Counted from the stretch's first letter, positions 8,573 to 14,452 are shown. The stretch: DNA of 21,841 nucleotides from Bacteroidota bacterium (GCA_023409675.1 JAEYRC010000397.1:1-21841); one strand, 5' to 3'. The notes: a model not told the origin generated them from the letters alone. Made by a program: numbers and translations.

Positions 8573-8598
8573 GACCTTGCAGTTACGGAAGGAAAGGG

Positions 8599-8633
8599 TT
8601 TGGCGTTAAGCTCAAAACCACAGCGTATCTTTG
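8599..8633 (+). promoter_or_regulatory. Candidate leaderless promoter of mnmE
   Basis: TATCTTTG at 8626-8633 exactly matches TAnnTTTG, and a TTTG at 8599-8602 lies 23 bp upstream as a possible -33 element. The box ends only 4 bp before the ATG at 8638, so the predicted transcription start falls on or just after the first base of the start codon. Either the mRNA is leaderless or translation begins at the next in-frame ATG, 8647. Confidence 0.55.
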
Positions 8634-8637
8634 CGGC

Positions 8638-10020
8638 ATGGCCCGAATGTATTCATGGGATGATACCATCGTAGCCCTGGCGACTGCCCCGGGCGTGTCG
8701 GCGATAGGCGTGATCCGCCTCAGCGGCAGCGAAGCCTTTGCTATTGCCGACCGTTTATTTCCTTCTAAGAATTTACAGGAACAGCCCACCCATACCCTGC
8801 ATGTCGGTTATCTGCAATACGATGGTGAGGTGCTCGATGAAGCGGTGCTATCGCTGTTTCGTGGACCTCGCTCCTATACCGGCGAAGACGTGGTAGAAAT
8901 TTCCTGCCATGGATCGCCCTTTATACAACAGCGGGTGATCGATGCCTGCATCGCCTGTGGCGCGCGGCTGGCGCGACCCGGTGAATTCACGCAACGGGCC
9001 TTTTTAAAGGGTAAGCTCGACCTTACCCAGGCCGAGGCAGTTGCCGACCTGATCGCCAGCAGTACAGAATCGGCACAAAAGACTGCCCTAACGGCCATGC
9101 GCGGCGGCTTTTCCAAGGTATTAAGCGCGCTGCGGGAAAAGATGCTCAGCTTCTCAGCTCTGCTGGAACTGGAGCTTGATTTTTCGCAGGAGGATGTAGA
9201 ATTTGCCGACCGCAGCCGCTTTTATGAGTTGGTTCAGGAAGCGGAAAGCGTCACCACCCGGCTGATAGAATCTTTCAGGCTGGGTAATGTCATCCGCCAG
9301 GGTGTACAGGTAGCCATCATTGGAAAACCCAATGCCGGAAAATCGACCCTGCTCAACAGCCTGCTTAATGAAAACCGCGCTATTGTCAGTGAGATCGCCG
9401 GCACCACCCGCGACACGATAGAGGAGTTGCTGAACATAGACGGCATCATCTTCCGGCTGATCGATACGGCCGGCATCCGCGAGCACACCAGTGATGTGAT
9501 CGAGCAGATTGGTGTAGCCCGCAGTCTGGAAAAGATCAAGCAGGCCGACATTGTAATTTATTTGTTTGATGTAAATGAGAACAGTGAGAACGACCTGCAG
9601 CAGATCTGTTCGGAGTTCGATAAGCAGTTGACCCGTTACATCTTAGCCGGCAACAAAACCGATCTTGCAGGAGAAGCCGCTATCCGCGAAAAGTTCGCCA
9701 ATACTGCCGGCATTCTCTACATCTCCGCCCGTTCGGGCCTGCATACCGATGTTTTAAAACAGCGTTTAGTCGACACCGTGTTGGAGGGCACCATCAGCAC
9801 CGACGACACCATTGTAACCAATGCGCGTCATTACCATGCGTTAAAGGAAGTCCAAACCTCCCTGGCCGATATCCGCAGCGGCCTCGATAATGCCATTCCC
9901 GGCGACCTGCTCTCCCTCGACGTCCGCCGTTGCCTGCACTACCTCGGCGAAATCACCGGCGAGATTACGAATGAGGATCAGTTGGATTATATATTTAGTA
10001 AGTTTTGTATTGGGAAGTAG
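8638..10020 (+). CDS. mnmE: tRNA uridine-5-carboxymethylaminomethyl(34) synthesis GTPase MnmE
   Basis: A 460-residue GTPase that, with MnmG, places the 5-carboxymethylaminomethyl group on U34 of several tRNAs using a folate-bound one-carbon unit. The N-terminal folate-binding domain holds FRGPRSYTGEDVVEISCHGS. The G domain has GKPNAGKST (about 229), GTTRDTIEE, DTAGIRE (about 276) and NKTD (about 339). The last residues FCIGK carry the catalytic cysteine. The frame is open upstream to 8497, but that part overlaps the previous gene; the ATG at 8638 gives the family's start just before DDTIVALATAPG. An ATG at 8647 is also possible. It is probably transcribed alone from a promoter box 4 bp upstream. 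Confidence 0.96.
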   Translation: MARMYSWDDTIVALATAPGVSAIGVIRLSGSEAFAIADRLFPSKNLQEQPTHTLHVGYLQYDGEVLDEAVLSLFRGPRSYTGEDVVEISCHGSPFIQQRVIDACIACGARLARPGEFTQRAFLKGKLDLTQAEAVADLIASSTESAQKTALTAMRGGFSKVLSALREKMLSFSALLELELDFSQEDVEFADRSRFYELVQEAESVTTRLIESFRLGNVIRQGVQVAIIGKPNAGKSTLLNSLLNENRAIVSEIAGTTRDTIEELLNIDGIIFRLIDTAGIREHTSDVIEQIGVARSLEKIKQADIVIYLFDVNENSENDLQQICSEFDKQLTRYILAGNKTDLAGEAAIREKFANTAGILYISARSGLHTDVLKQRLVDTVLEGTISTDDTIVTNARHYHALKEVQTSLADIRSGLDNAIPGDLLSLDVRRCLHYLGEITGEITNEDQLDYIFSKFCIGK

Positions 10021-10293
10021 ACCAGGATTAACAAACTGTACAGGTATTTTCAGGAATAATAGGATTTTGGGATTAGAGGTTTGTTGAGACAGGCTTCGAT
10101 TGGCAGGAGAATCGAATTTATTGGTTAGACTGTCAATTAATAATAAAAATCAAATACACAAAAACTAATCCTGTTTATCTGCTAAATCCTCATATGAAAT
10201 ACGTAATCATGATATATGATACCAGAGGCATCACATCTTTAGAGCAATAAACGAATGTCAGAATTCATGACCGACCCCAGAGGGGTCTTACAT
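10021..10293. repeat. Non-coding region with dispersed Bacteroidota-type repeats
   Basis: The DNA just after mnmE carries the loose motif ACCAGGATTAA and further AGGATT-like words (10021-10080), the reverse complement of a motif at 12568-12580. A hairpin-like GATACCAGAGGCATC lies near 10218-10232, followed by GACCCCAGAGGGGTC (10273-10287; 6-bp stem, 3-nt loop). The same pairing of a GATACC..GGCATC hairpin and a CCCC..GGGG hairpin occurs again at 14545-14609. No gene is seen. Confidence 0.6.
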
Positions 10294-10318
10294 AAAAACG
10301 GCCGGACCTTCAGGTCCG
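10294..10318 (-). terminator. Rho-independent terminator of the slipin gene
   Basis: Read on the minus strand, CGGACC-TGAA-GGTCCG (10318-10303) forms a 6-bp stem with a tetraloop, and the sequence runs on to GCCGTTTTTA. It lies 7 bp past the stop of the slipin gene and would end the whole minus-strand island transcript. Confidence 0.8.
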
Positions 10319-10324
10319 ACCCTT

Positions 10325-11422
10325 TTACTTGGGAGCGAAAATATCTTTCAACTGCTCAATCAACTTCCCGTTTCCTCCGACACTGATGCTGCTGATTTTA
10401 TCTGCGATCTTTTCCACGTATTCCATTTCCTTCAGTTTCCACAACATCGCATTATCTTCCATCAGCCGGGCAGTGTTCAGCAGGCTCCGGGTGCTGGCAG
10501 TTTCTTCTCTCCGCATGATGGTATTTGCCTGCGCTTTTTTCTCAGCAACCAACACCTGGTTCATGATCTCTTTCACATCACCGGGTAAGATGATATCCCG
10601 GATACCAAAGCCATTCACTTCAATACCAAGATCAGCTGCTTTGATCTTCATATTTTCTAATATGAAGGGCGAGATACTATCTTTCTTATCCAGCAATTCA
10701 TCGAAGTTGAAACCGGCAACATATTCCCTCAATGCCAACTGGAAACCAACATACAATTGTTTGTCATAGTCTTTGTTTTCCAGCAGGGCTTTCTGGATAT
10801 TCACTACTTTGTACTGAGCCCATGCATTGATCCGCAACGCAGCTTTATCCCGGGTCAGGATCTCCTGGCCATTGATCTCAAGCTGCAACTGCCGGGTATC
10901 CACCTTGCCCACATGAATAGCAATGCTGTTCTTCCACCAGTAATAAACACCGCTGTCAAGGACGCCGATGTATTTACCATCGATGAACAATAATGCTTTT
11001 TCGAAGTTCTCAACGCTGATGCTCCGTACATAGGGTAATACTAACCTGCTCAGTAAAGTTGCCCTGTTGATAGGTTCGGTAATTTCGATTTTGCCGATAT
11101 CTGCCCGAACAAAATCATAGATTACAGGACCTTTCCAGTATGCATATCTGCCTGCAGTTAAAACCTGTTTTAGCAGGCCGTTTTCATAAAGTAAAACGAT
11201 TTCGTTATCATTTACATCAACAACGATCAACGCTTCTGCGAGGGCTTTATCCTGTAAAAGTATATTCAGTTCAACAGGAGTAATAAACGCTTCAGTGAGA
11301 GAATACAATTTAATAATTTCTCCATTCCAGAACCAATAAGTTCCTTCTTTAAGCATCCGCTGGTATGCTCCGTTTTTGAACACCAGGCCAATCTGCCAGG
11401 CGTTCAGTTTTAATTTTTTCAA
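10325..11422 (-). CDS. Slipin-family SPFH/band 7 protein
   Basis: A 365-residue SPFH-domain protein (stomatin/prohibitin/flotillin superfamily). It has no signal peptide and no clear membrane helix. The first half repeats one module three times: IGLVFKNGAYQRML (residues 11-24), IVLLYENGLLKQVL (75-88) and ALLFIDGKYIGVL (143-155), each followed by a G-x-Y-x-x-W turn. The SPFH domain proper covers about 141-290 with AALRINAWAQYKV and the conserved GIRDIILPGDVKEIMNQVL. The C-terminal part (about 290-350) is helical and probably a coiled coil. Such proteins oligomerise into scaffolds. It lies at the end of a same-strand series of tRNA genes, a YkuK-like protein and tRNA-like fragments, and has its own terminator. 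My recollection, not checked here, is that this slipin type often sits with RNA-repair genes. Confidence 0.88.
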   Translation of the reverse strand: MKKLKLNAWQIGLVFKNGAYQRMLKEGTYWFWNGEIIKLYSLTEAFITPVELNILLQDKALAEALIVVDVNDNEIVLLYENGLLKQVLTAGRYAYWKGPVIYDFVRADIGKIEITEPINRATLLSRLVLPYVRSISVENFEKALLFIDGKYIGVLDSGVYYWWKNSIAIHVGKVDTRQLQLEINGQEILTRDKAALRINAWAQYKVVNIQKALLENKDYDKQLYVGFQLALREYVAGFNFDELLDKKDSISPFILENMKIKAADLGIEVNGFGIRDIILPGDVKEIMNQVLVAEKKAQANTIMRREETASTRSLLNTARLMEDNAMLWKLKEMEYVEKIADKISSISVGGNGKLIEQLKDIFAPK

Positions 11423-11673
11423 TTGATTTAATTTAAAAGGGTTTAAAATAAGCCGGAATCAACAGGTATCAGGTATTCACGGAAAGGGCTGGCAGTTTAC
11501 GTTCACGTTTTCAGTTCAGCGATTATTAATTATCCCGCACAATTGAGATAAAAGCCAATGGCTGAAGTGAAACGGTCTGGTGTATGCGAGCCAGTTACAG
11601 GTGTTTACCGGATTGTGCTTCATCATTTTCATGATTAAGCACCACCTGGTAATTCCGGCTTTGGTTAGGTCAT
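11423..11673. other. Leader region between the last tRNA-like unit and the slipin gene
   Basis: About 250 bp with no clear promoter box for the slipin gene. A 38-codon open frame exists on the minus strand (11632 to 11516), but nothing supports it as a gene. The lack of a promoter suggests the slipin gene may be read from further upstream together with the tRNA-like units. Confidence 0.4.
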
Positions 11674-11744
11674 CATTTTTAGAAGTGATGGACTTCTGTC
11701 TTCAACATCCTAAGTGTTGTGTTCTACCACTGAACTATCACCCC
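11674..11744 (-). ncRNA. Degenerate tRNA-like unit 3, apparent anticodon UAG
   Basis: Read on the minus strand: a 5' acceptor strand GGGGTGA, a perfect D arm (GTTC/GAAC, loop AGTGGTA), a perfect anticodon arm CAACA-CTTAGGA-TGTTG with anticodon TAG, a variable loop AAGAC, and a T stem AGAAG/CTTCT. The T loop is TCCATCA where TTCRANY is expected, and the 3' acceptor strand that should pair with GGGGTGA is gone (AAAAATG). It is class I in shape, though UAG would be a leucine anticodon, which normally has a long variable arm. It starts on the base directly after unit 2. It is probably not a working aminoacylated tRNA. Confidence 0.55.
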
Positions 11745-11806
11745 GAAGGTGAGCAGGAGTCGAACCTGCGCGATTGCTATTGCTCTATCCACTGAGCTAC
11801 CGTTTT
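11745..11806 (-). ncRNA. tRNA-like unit 2 without an anticodon arm
   Basis: Read on the minus strand: TA, a perfect D arm (GCTC, loop AGTGGATA, GAGC), only 12 nt (AATAGCAATCGC) where 22-23 are normal, then a perfect T arm GCAGG-TTCGACT-CCTGC. The 3' acceptor strand TCACCTT has only a poor partner in AAAACGG. D and T arms are well kept, but the anticodon arm has been deleted. The unit abuts unit 3 and overlaps the end of unit 1 by a few bases. Confidence 0.6.
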
Positions 11807-11873
11807 CACGGAGAGGAGTCGAACCTCTGACCCACAGCGTGTGTCGGGCAGTACCAGTTATACCTAACAGCAT
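11804..11873 (-). ncRNA. Degenerate tRNA-like unit 1
   Basis: Read on the minus strand: a D-arm-like GGTA, a 10-nt loop with the GG pair, TGCC, and a perfect T arm AGAGG-TTCGACT-CCTCT followed by CCGTGAA. The region between (CGACACACGCTGTGGGTC) does not form a normal 5-bp/7-nt anticodon arm; the best fold is CACA-CGC-TGTG. The 5' strand ATGCTGT does not pair with CCGTGAA. It is tRNA-derived but decayed or reshaped; CTGTGGG within it could be a relic of a His-GUG loop. Confidence 0.5.
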
Positions 11874-11948
11874 ACAGGTAATTATTATTTCTGCACTGCA
11901 GAGCGATGAACACTCCCGCCTGGTTTATGATAAACGGTATCTGCCAGT

Positions 11949-11969
11949 CTTCCCGAAGGAAGCTTTTTT
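11949..11969 (+). terminator. Plus-strand terminator-like hairpin facing the ykuK-like gene
   Basis: CTTCC-CGAA-GGAAG (11949-11962) is followed by C and six T (11964-11969). It points along the plus strand, opposite to every gene around it. It could end antisense transcripts across the tRNA-like units, or it may be fortuitous. Confidence 0.4.
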
Positions 11970-12001
11970 GCCGAATAAAATTCAGCAGTATTATTAATAA
12001 G

Positions 12002-12481
12002 TTATTGTACCACTTTATTTGCACAACATGAACTTGCAAAAGCATTTGGTTTAGCGCGAAAGGAAAATCCCATCCCCATAATAAAACCCATAGCTTCTTT
12101 CAGCGCATCACTACTTTTAAATCTCGGGTTGGTGTTGATATCCGCATGGACTTCCATTTCAATATCATATACCGTAAATAGTTTGCAAAGCTGATAAGCG
12201 ATGTCAATACTTTTACTTACTTCCAGAAGCATTCTTTCTTTGATGCTCATTTTGTATCGGATAAGTTCAGGCTGGAAGTACATAAATCCGCCTTTCCCTT
12301 TCCGGATAAACACGATTACTGTAGCCAGTTCGGTGACTGCGCTCTTAACCTGACTATCAGTGCCAATGCATACTTTCAGTTCATGCCCGTGTGATTTTTC
12401 ACGAACGATTACTTCCCTGATCTCATCAATGATCGGATGCCTGACATGCTCTCCATTAAGTTTTTTCCATAGCTGTTCCAT
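12002..12481 (-). CDS. Ribonuclease H-like YkuK-family protein (DUF458)
   Basis: A 159-residue protein of the YkuK/DUF458 family, which has an RNase H-like fold; its biochemical role is not settled. Visible family motifs are CIGTDSQV (about residue 38), with an acidic residue at the position of the first RNase H catalytic Asp, then HADINTNPRFKS (about 116-127), and the C-terminal KPNAFASSCCANKV. No signal peptide or membrane helix is seen. The frame is open 15 codons further upstream (ATG at 12526), but the start at 12481 (MEQLWKKLNGE) fits the family start better. The gene lies between a group of four tRNAs and three tRNA-like fragments, all on the same strand, which points to a role in handling structured RNA. 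No terminator follows it on the minus strand. Confidence 0.85.
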   Translation of the reverse strand: MEQLWKKLNGEHVRHPIIDEIREVIVREKSHGHELKVCIGTDSQVKSAVTELATVIVFIRKGKGGFMYFQPELIRYKMSIKERMLLEVSKSIDIAYQLCKLFTVYDIEMEVHADINTNPRFKSSDALKEAMGFIMGMGFSFRAKPNAFASSCCANKVVQ

Positions 12482-12585
12482 TGTTTTGTGTTTAACTTTA
12501 ATCCGTAAGAAGATTTTATCATTCAAAATTGAAATCCCTGCTGTTCAAATCCTGCTTATCCTATTAATCCCATTAATCCTGGTCG

Positions 12586-12657
12586 TGGTTGAAGCAGGAT
12601 TCGAACCTGCAGCCACGGTGCTTCAAACCGCTGCTCTACCATTGGAGCTATTCAACC
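12586..12657 (-). tRNA. tRNA-Phe(GAA)
   Basis: A 72-nt cloverleaf: acceptor GGTTGAA/TTCAACC (7 perfect pairs), D arm GCTC/GAGC with loop CAATGGTA, anticodon arm GCGGT-TTGAAGC-ACCGT, T arm GCAGG-TTCGAAT-CCTGC, discriminator A, no encoded CCA. The anticodon is GAA. The base after the anticodon is G instead of the A37 found in normal tRNA-Phe. It is the last of four tRNAs, 6 bp after the previous one. Confidence 0.85.
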
Positions 12658-12663
12658 TGAATG

Positions 12664-12736
12664 GGGATGAAGAAAGAATCGAATTTTCAACCTTCGGCTT
12701 AACAAACCACTGCTCTGCCTGTTGAGCTAATCATCC
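12664..12736 (-). tRNA. tRNA-Asn(GTT), imperfect cloverleaf
   Basis: A 73-nt cloverleaf with acceptor GGATGAT/TTCATCC (T7-T66 mismatch), D arm GCTC/GAGC with loop AACAGGCA, anticodon arm GTGGT-TTGTTAA-GCCGA with one mismatch and two G-U pairs, and T arm GAAAA-TTCGATT-CTTTC with an A-C mismatch next to the loop. The anticodon is GTT. G1-C72 and a C at position 73 do not match the usual bacterial tRNA-Asn. The many weak pairs suggest decay or a special role. Confidence 0.65.
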
Positions 12737-12740
12737 AAAG

Positions 12741-12813
12741 TTGGTCCGGAGCGATTCGAACGCTCAGCTCACGGTGTAAAAGACCGTTACTCTGCCAATT
12801 GAGTTACGAACCA
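12741..12813 (-). tRNA. tRNA-Lys(TTT)
   Basis: A 73-nt cloverleaf: acceptor TGGTTCG/CGGACCA (one G-U pair), D arm ACTC/GAGT with loop AATTGGCA, anticodon arm ACGGT-CTTTTAC-ACCGT, 5-nt variable loop, T arm GAGCG-TTCGAAT-CGCTC, discriminator A, no encoded CCA. The anticodon is TTT. The first pair is U1-A72 where tRNA-Lys normally has G1-C72. It lies 5 bp from the Gln and 4 bp from the Asn gene. Confidence 0.88.
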
Positions 12814-12818
12814 GTATG

Positions 12819-12890
12819 TTGTTGAGGCCGGACTTGAACCGGCAACTTTTCTTTCAGAGAGAAATGTGTTGACCATTACACCACTCAACA
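12819..12890 (-). tRNA. tRNA-Gln(CTG)
   Basis: A 72-nt cloverleaf with every stem perfect: acceptor TGTTGAG/CTCAACA, D arm GTGT/ACAC with loop AATGGTCA, anticodon arm TTTCT-CTCTGAA-AGAAA, T arm GCCGG-TTCAAGT-CCGGC. The anticodon is CTG. U1-A72 suits glutamine, but the discriminator is A where G73 is usual. CCA is not encoded. It is the first tRNA of the group, downstream of a terminator at 12905-12935. Confidence 0.85.
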
Positions 12891-12904
12891 TTAAATTTTA
12901 GGCA

Positions 12905-12935
12905 CAAAAAACCCGGTCGCATTTGCAGACCGGGT
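12905..12935 (-). terminator. Minus-strand terminator before the tRNA group
   Basis: On the minus strand ACCCGGTC (12935-12928) pairs with GACCGGGT (12918-12911) around a 9-nt loop, followed by TTTTTT. It lies between a candidate 49-codon ORF and the first tRNA, 15 bp upstream of that tRNA. The tRNA group must therefore have its own promoter or be read by readthrough. Confidence 0.85.
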
Positions 12936-12963
12936 ATGATATATTCTGATTAAAAATTAATCA

Positions 12964-13113
12964 CTATGAATATTCATATTCCGGGTGGCGAATATACTTT
13001 TGGGTATTGCCAAAGCATTCCTGCATGGCAATTGTAAAGGCCCTGACTGTTCTTCTAAGTGGTCGGTTATTACTGACCGTTATAAACTGCTTATGTCGAA
13101 ATTGTTTATACAT
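12964..13113 (-). CDS. Candidate small protein of 49 residues
   Basis: An ATG-to-TAG frame encoding a basic 49-residue peptide that begins MYKQFRHKQFITVSNN and ends YIRHPEYEYS. It is soluble with no signal or membrane segment and is not recognised. Support is only positional: it lies on the same strand as the tRNA island, one terminator ends just before it (13131-13157) and another begins 28 bp after its stop. No good promoter box is visible. It may be fortuitous, or the interval may instead be an untranslated RNA. Confidence 0.25.
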   Translation of the reverse strand: MYKQFRHKQFITVSNNRPLRRTVRAFTIAMQECFGNTQKYIRHPEYEYS

Positions 13114-13130
13114 CTGTCAACTTTAATAAA

Positions 13131-13157
13131 TAAAAAGCCCCGCAGATCAGGCGGGGC
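13131..13157 (-). terminator. Minus-strand terminator after the 27-codon ORF
   Basis: On the minus strand GCCCCGC (13157-13151) pairs with GCGGGGC (13143-13137) around a 7-nt loop, followed by TTTTTATTTATT. It lies 24 bp after the stop of the 27-codon frame. Confidence 0.9.
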
Positions 13158-13181
13158 GAGTATTAGAGAATTATATTTCTT

Positions 13182-13265
13182 TTAATTCTGCACAGCATGC
13201 CCCCACCTTGTAAAGCCTTTCGGGCTAAACCAGTTTGTATCTATATGATTATTTCTTTGGCGCAT
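13182..13265 (-). CDS. Candidate small protein of 27 residues
   Basis: A 27-codon frame from ATG (13265) to TAA (13184-13182), starting MRQRNNHIDTNW and ending WFSPKGFTRWGHAVQN. It is rich in W, R and N, with no membrane segment. It has the layout of a complete gene: a TTTG-N21-CATCTTTG promoter (13319 to 13287), a short leader of about 17-20 nt, the frame, then a strong terminator 24 bp after the stop. The family is not recognised. The transcript of about 150 nt could also be a small RNA, since the short hairpin AGCC-CGAAA-GGCT lies inside the frame. Confidence 0.4.
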   Translation of the reverse strand: MRQRNNHIDTNWFSPKGFTRWGHAVQN

Positions 13266-13286
13266 GTGTTTGATTTTTTTGCTGGG

Positions 13287-13319
13287 CAAAGATGGGGATT
13301 TTTTTTTGATAATTTCAAA
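13287..13319 (-). promoter_or_regulatory. Candidate promoter for the 27-codon ORF or small RNA
   Basis: On the minus strand TTTG (13319-13316) is followed after 21 bp by CATCTTTG (13294-13287), which matches TAnnTTTG at seven of eight positions. The predicted start near 13282 would give a transcript of about 150 nt ending at the terminator at 13131-13157. Confidence 0.45.
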
Positions 13320-13617
13320 TTAATAGTGAAATATTTTTTTGATAGATTAAATGTTCATTTGTGGCGCGACATGATTTGGTAAGGATGATAAATATGAAGC
13401 TGTTAACCGGAATGAAGTTTTCACAGAAATAATCTGTCTAACCATCATTTTATTTTAGACCAGGCAGTTTAATTTTCATAAAATAACATTTCTGAATTAC
13501 AGATTAACCGGATGAAAGGATAGCACGGAAAGTCGGTGACATCCTCGAAATCTGTCAAATCCGTGATTCAGACAACTTCTTTTAAATCTGTGATTCAGAC
13601 AACAACCTAACAACAAT
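13320..13617. other. Spacer with short repeats before the GxxExxY gene
   Basis: AT-rich DNA without a supported gene. From 13532 it carries GTGACATC, then two direct copies of AAATCYGTGATTCAGACAAC at 13557-13576 and 13584-13603. Related copies lie after the next gene. Confidence 0.7.
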
Positions 13618-14181
13618 ATGAGCATTGAATTAAAATATAAAGACATTACCGAAACAATTATTGGTGCTTCATTTGAGGTACATAATTTTTTTGGAAATGG
13701 TTTTCAGGAATTAATTTATCAACGGGCATTAGCCTGGGAAATGAAGTTGAAAGGACTAGACTTTGCACGTGAAATTGATCAGCACATTTTTTATAAAGAT
13801 CTCCCTGAACCCATAGGAACCAGAAGAGCAGATTTTGTTGTAGAAGGAAAAGTATTGGTAGAAATTAAAGCTATCATCGAACTGAATGATGTTCATTTAG
13901 CCCAAATATTAAATTATTTAAAAGCATATAAATTGTCAGTAGGGCTCTTGATTAATTTTGGTAGTAAATCATTAACGTTCAAACGGGTGGTAATGTGAAA
14001 ATTCAGAATCACGGATTAGGTAGATTTCACTAATTCCACAGAACAATTCCAGGGATTAAATAACTTATACACTTCTAATATTGGAGCTTCTAATAAGTAT
14101 TGAAACTTCTAAATACTATGGTTTGTAGTAACGCTAACAATCCGTGACATCAGTGTAATCTCCCTAATCCGTGATTCAAAC
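13532..14181 (+). repeat. Repeat-bracketed unit around the GxxExxY gene
   Basis: The left end 13532-13576 (GTCGGTGACATCCTCG, then ATCCGTGATTCAGAC) and the right end 14139-14181 (ATCCGTGACATCAGTG, then ATCCGTGATTCAAAC) are imperfect direct repeats of about 43 bp. An inverted copy, ATTCAGAATCACGGATTA, lies at 14001-14018 just after the gene. Between them, 14055-14125 holds three loose ACTTCTAAT words. The right end coincides with the first codons of a truncated mcrC. Confidence 0.65.
13618..13998 (+). CDS. GxxExxY protein (PD-(D/E)xK nuclease superfamily)
   Basis: A 126-residue protein of the GxxExxY family, related to PD-(D/E)xK nucleases. The naming motif is G28-F-Q-E31-L-I-Y34. The nuclease-like core follows as RRADFVVEGKVLVEIKAI, with D72, E82 and K84 as the expected metal-binding and catalytic residues, then Q96 in the LAQILNYLKAYKL helix and the GLLINFG strand near the end. 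Length is normal for the family. The cell function is unknown. The gene stands alone between copies of a TCCGTGATTC-type repeat: two direct copies upstream, an inverted copy at 14001-14018 and direct copies at 14139-14181. This suggests the gene and repeats form a unit that moves or duplicates together. Confidence 0.9.
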   Translation: MSIELKYKDITETIIGASFEVHNFFGNGFQELIYQRALAWEMKLKGLDFAREIDQHIFYKDLPEPIGTRRADFVVEGKVLVEIKAIIELNDVHLAQILNYLKAYKLSVGLLINFGSKSLTFKRVVM

Positions 14182-14452
14182 TGATGATGGTTTGAAGTCA
14201 GGCGTCAATCAGACTGATATGTATCAGATAGTGAGTTATGTAATTAGTCGAAATTGCAATGATGTTTTGTGGCTTTATCCCATAACGCTTAAAGGAAATA
14301 ATACTTCTACTTTATTTGATATTCAATCAAAGATGCTTATAAATGAGCTACATATTAGTGTAGAAAATATTGACATAACATTTAATGATATTAAAGAGGC
14401 TGATGCGTTATTGAAGGAAAGAGTAAAAAAATTGCATCATATATTTGATTGA
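14171..14452 (+). pseudogene. C-terminal fragment of a McrC-like restriction subunit
   Basis: A frame of 93 codons with a stop (14165-14167) directly before it. Its opening part, SGVNQTDMYQIVSYVIS, followed by VLWLYPIT, matches the conserved end of the McrC nuclease domain of McrBC-type modification-dependent restriction systems. The catalytic PD-(D/E)xK part and the whole N-terminus are absent, and no mcrB is in the window. The fragment begins where the right repeat of the GxxExxY unit ends, so insertion or recombination there probably removed the rest. It is almost surely inactive. Confidence 0.6.

Noticed and set aside
8497..8637. Upstream extension of mnmE
   Set aside because: It overlaps the 3' end of the preceding gene in another frame, and the MnmE family start fits the ATG at 8638.
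11516..11632. 38-codon minus-strand frame between tRNA-like unit 3 and the slipin gene
   Set aside because: No promoter, terminator or family resemblance; a frame of this size is expected by chance.
11674..11744. Suppressor tRNA for UAG stop codons
   Set aside because: The anticodon written 5' to 3' is UAG, which reads CUA leucine codons; an amber suppressor needs CUA. Acceptor and T loop are also broken.
12482..12526. N-terminal extension of the YkuK-like protein
   Set aside because: The extra 15 residues are basic and outside the family domain; the ATG at 12481 gives the typical start.
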